Origin: Desulfuromonas sp.
GTDB lineage: Bacteria > Desulfobacterota > Desulfuromonadia > Desulfuromonadales > BM103
Assembly: GCA_012026975.1 (NCBI GenBank)
Contig: VEPG01000071.1
Coordinates: 1-37,142 of the forward strand
Direction of reading: 5' to 3'
Length of the DNA stretch: 37,142 bases
The translations under genes and the position numbers were made by a program. The notes under the pieces are model-generated. The model saw nothing but the letters and a program-made list of their open reading frames with translations, was not told the DNA's origin and did not search any database. Below, in pieces: positions 1 through 6,680 of this stretch; the first letter of the stretch is position 1, and every line of letters begins with the position of its first letter.

Positions 1-45
1 GGCCTCCTTCGCGCGTGTTTGCGCGGTTTTTAAATCTTCCGCCAT
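1..45 (-). CDS. Possible 5' end of a divergent gene, truncated by the window edge
   Basis: On the minus strand an ATG at 45 opens a frame that stays open for the 15 codons left in the window and reads MAEDLKTAQTRAKEA, a plausible hydrophilic, charged N-terminus. No good Shine-Dalgarno sequence lies upstream (the sequence before the ATG is CTCCATGAAAGCTA), and a second ATG at 55 opens another frame. The stretch is far too short to assign a family. It is listed only because the AT-rich region to its right would suit a divergent promoter region. Confidence 0.25.
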   Translation of the reverse strand, partial: MAEDLKTAQTRAKEA

Positions 46-396
46 TAGCTTTCATGGAGGGTTGCGGCCGCGTCGTCCATCCCTTGATCTCCCCGCCTGT
101 TGCCGTTATGCACCGCATGGTTTTCCTATACACCTTGGCAGTAAATAAAAACCCTTAAATTCCAATCAGTTAAAAAGAACGACAAAGGCATTCGCGCTTT
201 CAGCCGGAATCGCCCCGCATATTTTCGTTATACAACCTCATCACGACGAAGGTTGCGGCGATTTGCCTTTTTGATGAAAAAACTCTTAATTCTTAAATGG
301 TTAGAGATAAAAAATGAAATAATTTTAAAGTTGGTATGATCGGTGCACAAAGGGATGGGCAAGAACGGCCATACAATTCAGAAAAGGAGAACGGCC
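46..396. other. AT-rich intergenic region upstream of the cytochrome/NrfD module
   Basis: About 350 bases hold no convincing gene. The part from roughly 120 to 345 is clearly richer in A and T than the coding DNA around it. It contains the candidate sigma-54 promoter at 331-347 and the leader of the first small gene, whose ribosome binding site AAAAGGAG lies at 382-389. No riboswitch or strong terminator hairpin was recognised. Confidence 0.6.
331..347 (+). promoter_or_regulatory. Candidate sigma-54 (RpoN) -24/-12 promoter
   Basis: TTGGTATGATCGGTGCA places GG (333-334) and GC (345-346) exactly ten bases apart, as in the RpoN consensus TGGCACG-N4-TTGCA, and keeps most other consensus positions. 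Transcription would begin near 358, about 40 bases before the first start codon, leaving room for the AAAAGGAG ribosome binding site. Sigma-54 control is common in Geobacter-type bacteria. No enhancer site was identified, so this rests on the core motif alone. Confidence 0.5.
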
Positions 397-633
397 ATGA
401 AAAACACGATGAGAGCGATTGGCTGGATGCTGGTTTGGGGCGCCTCGGTGGCGTATGCCGCCCCTGGGGGTGAAGGGGAGAGCGTCGGTTTGTTGGGGTA
501 CCTGTTCGCCGGTTTCTTCGCCGTGGTCATCGTTACCCAGCTGGTGCCGGCCGCGATCCTGTTCTTCGGCATGCTCAAGGGGATCTTCTCGGCGCGGGAA
601 AAAGTTGACGCCGCCGAAGTGCACGGCGAATAG
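397..633 (+). CDS. Small single-pass membrane protein, paralogue of 1124-1375
   Basis: The product is 78 residues. An N-terminal signal peptide (about residues 1-21, ending AYA before APGG) is followed by a hydrophobic segment at 31-60 and a short charged tail. The end of the helix, VTQLVPAAILFFGMLKGIF, closely matches VVQLAPSLMLLFGFIKGLV in the gene at 1124, so the two are paralogues. The start at 397 has AAAAGGAG about seven bases upstream; an in-frame ATG at 343 would add a polar leader in front of the signal peptide and is less likely. I do not recognise a named family. Its place at the head of a cytochrome/NrfD operon suggests a small accessory or assembly subunit of that membrane complex, which is inference. 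Confidence 0.75.
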   Translation: MKNTMRAIGWMLVWGASVAYAAPGGEGESVGLLGYLFAGFFAVVIVTQLVPAAILFFGMLKGIFSAREKVDAAEVHGE

Positions 634-651
634 GCAGACGGAGGACGGCTC

Positions 652-1086
652 ATGTCGAGCCAAGCAGAGGAGATCATGGCCATGCAAGGACTGCTCATTG
701 CCGACGAGGACCTGGCGACCAGGAAACAGATGGCAGAGCTGTTCATCGACGCCGGCTACCAGGTGACCGTCACGACCTCGGCAGCCGGCGTACTGTACGG
801 CATTCTCAAGAAAACCGCGCAGGTGGTGCTGCTCAGCACCCGCTTCGACGAACTGCTTGCCACCGAACTGATACCGATTCTCAAGCAATGCAATCGCAAC
901 CTGACCATCATTCTGGTGGCCAGCGAACTGCCGCTCTCCCTGCTGCGCCGGGCGCGCAGCGAAGGGATTTTTTATCACGCGCTCAAGCCCGGGCGTCCCG
1001 GGGACGACGAGGAACTGCGGCAGGTCGTGAAATGCGCTTTTGAAAAACAGAATACAAACGGGACGGTCGATCAGACCGAACCTTGA
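652..1086 (+). CDS. Receiver-like (CheY-fold) protein lacking the phospho-aspartate
   Basis: This 144-residue protein has the layout of a stand-alone receiver domain. Residues 14-20 (LLIADED) match the acidic pocket after beta-1, a helix follows, beta-3 reads QVVLLSTRFDE, and LKP (lysine 112) matches the conserved lysine after beta-5. At the position of the phosphorylated aspartate, where a normal receiver has LLD, there is serine 62 (LLS). It is therefore probably not phosphorylated in the usual way and may act by constitutive binding. There is no DNA-binding or enzymatic domain. GGAGG lies just upstream of the start. The gene sits between two paralogous membrane microproteins, suggesting a cytoplasmic partner of the membrane complex. 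Confidence 0.7.
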   Translation: MSSQAEEIMAMQGLLIADEDLATRKQMAELFIDAGYQVTVTTSAAGVLYGILKKTAQVVLLSTRFDELLATELIPILKQCNRNLTIILVASELPLSLLRRARSEGIFYHALKPGRPGDDEELRQVVKCAFEKQNTNGTVDQTEP

Positions 1087-1123
1087 ACTTGCTGCAAACC
1101 ATCACACCAAAGAGGAGGTTGTC

Positions 1124-1375
1124 ATGAACACCATCCGTACCATGTCGTTAACCTTGGCCCTGGCCCTGGCATCAACCGTCCCGGCTTTCGCGGTCGATAC
1201 CTCGAAGACCTATTCGAGCGGTCTGCTGATCGGGATCTTCCTCGCGTTCTGCGCGCTGATCGTCGTGGTCCAGCTGGCCCCGTCGCTCATGCTGCTGTTC
1301 GGCTTCATCAAGGGGCTGGTCCGCCGCACGGAAACCAAGGCCGAAGCACAGACCGCCGGCAGCCCGCGGGCCTGA
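1124..1375 (+). CDS. Small single-pass membrane protein, paralogue of 397-633
   Basis: The product is 83 residues: a signal peptide (about 1-23, AFA before VDTS), a hydrophobic helix at about 32-62, and a basic-to-polar tail (VRRTETKAEAQ). It shares the pattern QL-P-LFG-KG-R with the first gene of the operon. The start at 1124 has AGAGGAGG ideally spaced upstream; an in-frame ATG at 1040 lies inside the preceding gene and is rejected. Duplication of such a short gene on either side of a receiver-like gene suggests a heterodimer or two alternative subunits. No named family is recognised. Confidence 0.75.
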   Translation: MNTIRTMSLTLALALASTVPAFAVDTSKTYSSGLLIGIFLAFCALIVVVQLAPSLMLLFGFIKGLVRRTETKAEAQTAGSPRA

Positions 1376-1407
1376 AGCCCAAGCGCCCGACGTAAGGAGA
1401 AATCATC

Positions 1408-1575
1408 ATGACCCAGCTATTTGCACAAATCGGTGAGTGGCACCAGGTCTACACCCTGGTCGACTTCTACCAGTACATCAAAGGCGTCGAGTATTTGATC
1501 TGCTTGGCATTCTTCATCAGTTTCCCGATGTTCTACCGTTATCTGCACCGGAGCTCCGGCGACGCCGGCAAATGA
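1408..1575 (+). CDS. 55-residue membrane microprotein
   Basis: An ATG at 1408 with TAAGGAGA upstream opens a 55-codon gene ending with TGA at 1573-1575. The product starts MTQLFAQIGEWHQVYTL, has one hydrophobic segment at about residues 25-44 (VEYLICLAFFISFPMFYRYL) and a short polar tail. The spacing from the preceding gene and the good ribosome binding site argue for real translation. An ATG overlaps its stop codon (ATGA at 1572) and is in frame with the cytochrome gene downstream, which may couple their translation. Position and size suggest a single-helix subunit of the quinone oxidoreductase; function is otherwise unknown. Confidence 0.6.
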   Translation: MTQLFAQIGEWHQVYTLVDFYQYIKGVEYLICLAFFISFPMFYRYLHRSSGDAGK

Positions 1576-1610
1576 GTGCGGAGCCTGCGTCGGCAAAGGA
1601 GAGGATCATT

Positions 1611-2138
1611 ATGAAACCAACGTTGTCACTGCATATCCTCGGAATGGCCCTGATTGTGCTGCTGTGCGCGGCAAGCGGCGTTGCTGCCGCACCGACCGGC
1701 GGCCCCGGACAGGTCAAGCTCGATCGTCTGGCGAACCTGTTTACCGCGGTCAACTTCGACCATGCGGCACATGTCGAGATCGCCGGCGACTGTGTGACCT
1801 GCCACCATCACACCACGGGAGACGGCGCCGGCGGCGGGCGCTGCGGCCGCTGTCATGCCCAGAGCCAGAAGAGCACCGTCGTTGCCTGCCGCGACTGCCA
1901 TGACGTCGACCCGTTTTCGGCGGTGCAGCTGGAGCGCAAGGCCGACGACCGTTACCAGTATCATATCGACAAGCCCGGCCTGAAGGCGGCCTATCACTGG
2001 AACTGCATGGGTTGTCATGAAGACTCCGGCGGGCCCACCGGCTGCGAGGACTGCCATGCGCGGACTACGGCCGGCGATGAATTCTATCAATCAGGCAGCT
2101 TTGCACCGAAGGCGGCAGCGTCGGCCTCGCACCACTGA
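1611..2138 (+). CDS. Periplasmic pentaheme c-type cytochrome (class III / c7-like)
   Basis: The 175-residue product has a signal peptide (about 1-27) and five CXXCH heme-attachment motifs: CVTCH 61-65, CGRCH 78-82, CRDCH 93-97, CMGCH 132-136 and CEDCH 145-149. Several distal histidines (for example HAAH at 51-54) could serve as axial ligands. It should be an exported electron carrier that takes electrons from the ferredoxin and NrfD subunits encoded next. The order cytochrome, Tat ferredoxin, NrfD resembles CbcS-CbcT-CbcU of Geobacter, though I cannot confirm orthology. The start at 1611 has AAAGGAGAGG upstream and begins a clean signal peptide. An in-frame ATG at 1572, overlapping the previous stop, would add 13 polar residues and is the alternative. 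Confidence 0.88.
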   Translation: MKPTLSLHILGMALIVLLCAASGVAAAPTGGPGQVKLDRLANLFTAVNFDHAAHVEIAGDCVTCHHHTTGDGAGGGRCGRCHAQSQKSTVVACRDCHDVDPFSAVQLERKADDRYQYHIDKPGLKAAYHWNCMGCHEDSGGPTGCEDCHARTTAGDEFYQSGSFAPKAAASASHH

Positions 2139-2180
2139 GACGAACTGCGCCATTCGCCAATCATCAAGGAGAATTTTGTC

Positions 2181-3146
2181 ATGAGTGGAATCAGTCGACG
2201 CAGATTTCTCGCCGGCAGCATCGCAGGATGCGCCGCGACGACGCTGTGCGGCACCCAAAAGGCTTTGGCCGCGGGTTCCTTCACCGGCTATCCGGAAGGA
2301 ATGGGCGTCCTGGTGGACCTGACCCGCTGCATCGGGTGCCGCAGCTGTGAAGCGGCCTGCAACAAGGAACAAAAACTGCCGGCTCCGGCCAAACCGTTTG
2401 ACGACATGTCAGTGTTCGACGAGCGCTTCCATGGGGGCACCCAGATGCGTCGCCCGGACGAAAACGCCTACACCGTGGTCAACCGTTATCAACCGGAAGG
2501 CGGCGGCAAGCCGATCTACCGCAAGGTACAGTGCAATCACTGCAACGAACCGGCCTGCCTGACCTCCTGTTTCGTCAATGCCTACACCAAGACGCAGGAA
2601 GGGGCGGTGGTTTACAACCCCAAAATCTGCGTCGGTTGCCGCAACTGCATGATCGCCTGCCCGTTCAATATCCCCGGATACAGCTACTCGAGCGCGTTCA
2701 ATCCGGTGGTCAAGAAGTGCATCTTCTGCCACGAAACGCGGCTGAAGACCGGGCGTCCGCCCGCTTGCGTGGAAATCTGCCCGCAGCAGGCACTGACCTT
2801 CGGCAAACGCAAGGATATGATCAAGATTGCCCATCAGCGGATCCTCAACGAACCGGGCCGTTATGTCGATCATCTCTATGGCGAGAAGGAACTTGGCGGG
2901 ACCGGCTGGATGTACCTTTCCAGTGTGGCGTTCGATCAGGTCGGCTTTGACACAACGACAGGGAACGAGCCGATTATCGCCAACGTCAAGGATTTTCTCG
3001 GCACCGTACCGATGGTCCTGGCGATCTGGCCGGCGTTGTTCACCGGCTTCCACCTGCTTGCCAAGCGCAAGGATGGGCACGGCCACGACGATGACCATGC
3101 CGGGGATCATTCCGCGGCGCACGGGGAGGAGGAAGACAAGTCATGA
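2181..3146 (+). CDS. Tat-exported four-cluster ferredoxin subunit (HybA/CbcT-like)
   Basis: The 321-residue protein begins with a twin-arginine signal (SRRRFLAG at residues 5-12). Four cysteine groups that could hold [4Fe-4S] clusters follow: C50/53/56/60, C118/121/126/130, C150/153/156/160 and C180/183/196/200, as in HybA-type subunits. A C-terminal helix at about 274-294 should anchor it on the periplasmic face, followed by a His/Asp-rich tail (299-317) that might bind metal. It would relay electrons between the cytochrome and the NrfD quinone site. AAGGAGAA precedes the start, and its stop overlaps the next start (ATGA), which implies tight coupling with the NrfD subunit. Confidence 0.9.
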   Translation: MSGISRRRFLAGSIAGCAATTLCGTQKALAAGSFTGYPEGMGVLVDLTRCIGCRSCEAACNKEQKLPAPAKPFDDMSVFDERFHGGTQMRRPDENAYTVVNRYQPEGGGKPIYRKVQCNHCNEPACLTSCFVNAYTKTQEGAVVYNPKICVGCRNCMIACPFNIPGYSYSSAFNPVVKKCIFCHETRLKTGRPPACVEICPQQALTFGKRKDMIKIAHQRILNEPGRYVDHLYGEKELGGTGWMYLSSVAFDQVGFDTTTGNEPIIANVKDFLGTVPMVLAIWPALFTGFHLLAKRKDGHGHDDDHAGDHSAAHGEEEDKS

Positions 3147-4498
3147 AGAGCATGATCAGGCAAGGCATTCAACCGGTGGCCTCTCACCACAATGGTGAGG
3201 GGAAAAGCCGGAAGTCATGGAGCCTGTTGGAGAAGCTGCTGCTCGGGCTCAGCCCGCGCCAGTACCTGGAACAGGCGATCAAAAACCCGTTCAACTGGAT
3301 TCTCGGTGTACTTTTCGCGGTCGGCCTGCCGCTGATCGCCTACCGCTTCCTGTTCGGTCTGAGTGTGGTGACGCACTCCTCGAACGACTACCCTTGGGGT
3401 TTGTTCCTCGGTTTCGGCCTGTTCGCCATGGTGCCGCTGTCAGCCTCCGGCTTCATGCTCGGCACCACCGTGGAGATCTTCGGTCGCCACGATTTCGAGC
3501 CGATCGAGCGTCTCGCCCTGCTCAACGGTTTGCTTGGCTACCTGTTCGCTGTCATCTATCTGCTGGTCGACCTTGGCCAGCCGTGGCGCCTGCCGTATCC
3601 GATGGTCGTTGCTTTTGGTCCGGCCGCGGTTCTGTTCCTGGTCGCCTGGCACGTCGCCACCTACCTGTCGGTGCAGGTTGCCGAGGTTTCCGTGGCCTTC
3701 TTCGAGTGGATCGGCTGGCTGGGCGGCAAGCGCTTTGTCCGCCGGATCGCCGTCGGCCTGACCGTGGCGGGGATCATCCTCTCCACCCTGCACCAGGGGG
3801 CGCTTGGCGCACTCTTTACCTATGCGCCAGGGAAGGTCCATCCGCTGTGGTATTCGGCGTCGTTCCAGTGGATCCACTTCTTCTGCTCGGCGATCCCCGG
3901 CGGCCTGTGCATGGTGATCGCGGTCAGCACGATCGTGAAAAAGACCATGGCCTGGCGCTGCGACGGCAACTTCCTCGACAACCTCGATCGCTGCACCTTC
4001 GGTCTAGCCAAGGGCGCCAGCATGGGTCTGATCACCTACCTGGCCATCAAGCTGATCGGCGTTGCCCACGACAACGAATGGGGCTATCTGGGGACCGGCT
4101 GGGGTGCCTGGTTCATGCTCGAATTAGCGATCGGCGTGATTCTGCCGCTGGCGCTCTTTGCCTGGGCGATTCACAACCAGCGGGTCGGCGTGGTTCGCCT
4201 GGCGGCTTTCATCACCGTCTTCGGCGTGGTGCTGAACCGGATCAATACCGCACTGATCGCCTTCAACTGGAAACTCTATCCCGAGATTCCGCATCCTTTC
4301 GAAGTGATCATTTGCCTGACCATCTTTGCCATCTACGTCGTGGTTTACCGGTTCATTCTCTACCGGTTGCCGATCCTGTTTGCCTGGAAAGCCGTCCCGG
4401 TCGAAGCTTATGAGACCGAACCCGTGACCGTTCAATCGGCGCCGGCGCTGAAGAGCTCGGTGCCGGCCCCCGGGGCTGTCTACCGCTCCATCGACTGA
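3143..4498 (+). CDS. NrfD/HybB-type integral membrane quinone oxidoreductase subunit
   Basis: The 451-residue protein is strongly hydrophobic with about ten predicted helices after a polar N-terminus of some 45 residues. Typical NrfD/HybB features are visible: YPWGLFLGFGLF near the second helix, DLGQPWR after the fourth, and VVLNRINTALIAFNW near the C-terminus. It should carry the menaquinone site of the complex and be the CbcU equivalent of a CbcSTU-like module. Four bases overlap with the ferredoxin gene. The C-terminal 40 residues are Pro/Ala/Val-rich and probably disordered. Direction of electron flow (quinol oxidation or quinone reduction) cannot be read from the sequence. Confidence 0.9.
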   Translation: MKSMIRQGIQPVASHHNGEGKSRKSWSLLEKLLLGLSPRQYLEQAIKNPFNWILGVLFAVGLPLIAYRFLFGLSVVTHSSNDYPWGLFLGFGLFAMVPLSASGFMLGTTVEIFGRHDFEPIERLALLNGLLGYLFAVIYLLVDLGQPWRLPYPMVVAFGPAAVLFLVAWHVATYLSVQVAEVSVAFFEWIGWLGGKRFVRRIAVGLTVAGIILSTLHQGALGALFTYAPGKVHPLWYSASFQWIHFFCSAIPGGLCMVIAVSTIVKKTMAWRCDGNFLDNLDRCTFGLAKGASMGLITYLAIKLIGVAHDNEWGYLGTGWGAWFMLELAIGVILPLALFAWAIHNQRVGVVRLAAFITVFGVVLNRINTALIAFNWKLYPEIPHPFEVIICLTIFAIYVVVYRFILYRLPILFAWKAVPVEAYETEPVTVQSAPALKSSVPAPGAVYRSID

Positions 4499-4502
4499 AA
4501 AC

Positions 4503-4543
4503 GGCAGTGAAGCGGGGTCGCGTCTCGGCCCCGCATCACTGCC
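4503..4543. other. Strong intergenic hairpin without a T-tract
   Basis: GGCAGTGA-A-GCGGGG (4503-4517) pairs with CCCCGC-A-TCACTGCC (4529-4543): fourteen pairs broken by one A/A mismatch around an 11-base loop. No run of T follows, so it is not a typical intrinsic terminator. Directly after nrfD it could protect the 3' end of the upstream message or reduce expression of the following genes. Confidence 0.6.
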
Positions 4544-4576
4544 CCCAGCTTTCAGGGGCGCGCAAGGAGAACCGCC

Positions 4577-5395
4577 ATGTTGAAAAGCATCAACTGCCGC
4601 GCCATCCTGCCGGTTGCCTGTGCCGTGACCGGCTTCGTCATTGCCTGCTGCCTGCTCCTTTATTCCTTCATCAAGAGCGACCTGGTCCGCGGCGAGATCC
4701 AGCATGCCGCCGATCTGGCCGATACCGTGGTGAAGTCGGCCCGCTATGCCATGCTCAACGGCGACCGCGAAACCTTGCGCCACATCATTCGCAATGTGGG
4801 CGAGCAGCAGCAGGTCGAGCACGTGCGCATCTTCAACAAAAAAGGGCTGATCATGTTTTCGGAGGATGACGCCGAGATCAACCGGTTCATCGACAAGACG
4901 GCGGCGGGGTGCAATGTCTGTCACGTCGGGACCGAGACGAAGCGTCATATCGGCACCATGGCCCAGGCCCGCCAGTTCACCAACGCGGAAGGCAATGACG
5001 TGCTGGCCATCACCGCTCCGATCTACAATGCCCCGGATTGCTACACGGCGGCCTGCCACGTTCACGATGCCAAGCAATCGCTCCTCGGCACCCTCGACAT
5101 CGGCCTCTCCCAGGCGCCGCTGAAGCGCACCATGGGAATGCTGCAGGACCGCATGATCGTTTTCACCGGGATGATCCTGGTGCTGACCGTCGGGGCTGTC
5201 TGCGCCCTGCTTTATCGGCAGATTCTCATGCCGATCAGGAAATTAGTGGACTTTACCGAAAAGCAGGGGAATGTTAATCTTGATCAGGAAATCCCCGAGG
5301 TCAGCGGCGATATGGCTCACCTTGCCAAGGCGTTTCAGAAGATGGCGCGCCGATTGCGGGAAATGGAGGGACGCGACCCCGGTTCGACGACGTGA
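4577..5395 (+). CDS. Heme-binding periplasmic sensor with HAMP domain and no output domain
   Basis: The 272-residue protein has a first transmembrane segment at about 9-33, a periplasmic domain of about 155 residues, a second segment at about 192-214, and a HAMP domain at about 212-265. The periplasmic part holds one standard c-type heme motif, CNVCH (112-116), and a second cysteine-histidine group, CYTAACH (155-161), with four rather than two residues between the cysteines. The layout is that of redox-sensing kinases and chemoreceptors in Geobacter-type bacteria, but the frame ends eleven residues after the HAMP region and the downstream DNA encodes no kinase or methyl-accepting domain. It may signal through protein contact, perhaps with the receiver-like protein of this operon (inference), or it may be a truncated sensor. 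Confidence 0.8.
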   Translation: MLKSINCRAILPVACAVTGFVIACCLLLYSFIKSDLVRGEIQHAADLADTVVKSARYAMLNGDRETLRHIIRNVGEQQQVEHVRIFNKKGLIMFSEDDAEINRFIDKTAAGCNVCHVGTETKRHIGTMAQARQFTNAEGNDVLAITAPIYNAPDCYTAACHVHDAKQSLLGTLDIGLSQAPLKRTMGMLQDRMIVFTGMILVLTVGAVCALLYRQILMPIRKLVDFTEKQGNVNLDQEIPEVSGDMAHLAKAFQKMARRLREMEGRDPGSTT

Positions 5396-5487
5396 CGGCG
5401 TATTGACGTGGCCGGTCAGTCGAGGCTCGATACGGGCGCTGTCCCAGAGATCAAGGTCAGCGCCCGCGGGCGGAGCGGGGGAGCGGC

Positions 5488-6042
5488 ATGAAGCGGGAAC
5501 AGACAGATGCCGGCGCAAATTGTCCGCCGGGGCGTGAAAACCTGCAGGCGCAGATCGAGGCGCGCATCCGCAGGCTGGAACTCACCGCCGCCAACGGTTT
5601 GTGGGGAATGGTCCTGTTCCTGCTCGTCAGTTTCGCGGCATTCAACGGTTTCGACATCCTTCCCGATCTCTCCGAATCAGTTCGCCGGAAGCTCGGCGCG
5701 CCGCCGCCGATCGACCTGATCAGCCTGGCTCTGGTCATTTACGCATTTTCCGGGATCGTCCTGACCCTGGCGCGGATGACCACCGACACCGGCTCCTACC
5801 GTGGCTTCATGCACGCGGCCTTTTTCACCGGCTTCTACACCTTCTATCATCTCTCCGGGGGGCTCCCCGACAACTTCTGGGCCGTGTTCTTCGCCGGGGT
5901 CAGCGTCATGGGGCTGGAAAGCTACCATTTGTGGACCCGTCATGGTGCGGCGATCCGCAAGCAGCAGGCCATGCTGGCCGACCTGCGGGCCGGGCGGCCG
6001 ATCGTTCTGGAGGATGATGAAGACGAGGACGAAGCGATTTGA
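5488..6042 (+). CDS. Unknown integral membrane protein with four helices
   Basis: The 184-residue product begins with a polar, probably helical segment, then four hydrophobic stretches at about 36-56, 76-97, 108-124 and 129-148, and ends in a strongly acidic tail (EDDEDEDE). The third and fourth helices carry histidines (H109, H121, H147) that could bind heme, but no known cytochrome-b pattern is recognised. GGGGAG lies close upstream of the start. It follows the heme sensor and precedes cobO; a link to the redox module is inferred only from position. Confidence 0.65.
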   Translation: MKREQTDAGANCPPGRENLQAQIEARIRRLELTAANGLWGMVLFLLVSFAAFNGFDILPDLSESVRRKLGAPPPIDLISLALVIYAFSGIVLTLARMTTDTGSYRGFMHAAFFTGFYTFYHLSGGLPDNFWAVFFAGVSVMGLESYHLWTRHGAAIRKQQAMLADLRAGRPIVLEDDEDEDEAI

Positions 6043-6075
6043 GCAGCAAACAACGTGAGTGCGGGGTAGTGTTGC

Positions 6076-6657
6076 ATGGAACAGCCGGCTGAAGGCACGG
6101 TCAAGATCGACAAGCTGCAACCCAGCAAACCTCAAGGGCTGGTGGTCGTCATCACCGGCAACGGCAAGGGGAAGACGACCAGCGCCATGGGGATGGTGCT
6201 GCGCGCCTGCGGCCACGGGTTGAAAAGCTGCATCGTCCAGTTCATGAAGGGGGATCTCTACTCCGGCGAATGGGACGGGGTAAAGCGGCTTGGCGAGCTG
6301 GTGGAGCTGCATGCGACCGGCAAGGGGTTCTGCGGCATCCGCGGCAACCCCTACAGTCGCGAGGAGCACCGGGCCAATGCTCAGGCAGCCATCGGCCTGG
6401 CCCGGGAAAAGTTACTCTCGGGAAAGTACGACCTCATCGTTCTCGACGAGATCAACAATGCCGTCAGGCATCGCCTGGTCGATCTCGAGCAGGTTCTCGA
6501 TCTTCTGACGGTCCGGCCGGAGCGGGTGCACCTGGTGCTGACCGGGCGCAACGCCGCCGCCGAGGTGATCGAGCGGGCCGATACCGTGAGCGAGGTCAAC
6601 GAGATCAAACATGCCTATCGCCAGCAGATCGAGCCGCAGCCGGGGATCGATTACTGA
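6076..6657 (+). CDS. cobO: Cob(I)yrinic acid a,c-diamide adenosyltransferase (CobO/BtuR type)
   Basis: This 193-residue protein belongs to the CobA/CobO/BtuR family, which transfers the adenosyl group of ATP to cob(I)alamin or its precursors. The family P-loop GNGKGKTT is at residues 28-35, QFMKGD follows the second strand, and DLIVLDEINNAV is the Walker-B-like segment; length is normal. It ends close to the convergent M16 peptidase gene with no clear terminator between them. It is the only dedicated cobalamin gene here, although the CobA-HemD fusion and precorrin-2 dehydrogenase across the gap make shared early intermediates. Confidence 0.92.
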   Translation: MEQPAEGTVKIDKLQPSKPQGLVVVITGNGKGKTTSAMGMVLRACGHGLKSCIVQFMKGDLYSGEWDGVKRLGELVELHATGKGFCGIRGNPYSREEHRANAQAAIGLAREKLLSGKYDLIVLDEINNAVRHRLVDLEQVLDLLTVRPERVHLVLTGRNAAAEVIERADTVSEVNEIKHAYRQQIEPQPGIDY

Positions 6658-6680
6658 AAAGACGGGTTGGTCTCGTCAGC

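Noticed and set aside
1572-1610. Cytochrome gene starting at ATG 1572
   Set aside because: It would place 13 polar residues before the signal peptide. The ATG at 1611 has a better ribosome binding site, although translational coupling through 1572 cannot be excluded.
6658-6680. Terminator between cobO and the M16 peptidase gene
   Set aside because: Only a short, weak inverted match (GAC...GTC) is present; not enough to call a terminator.
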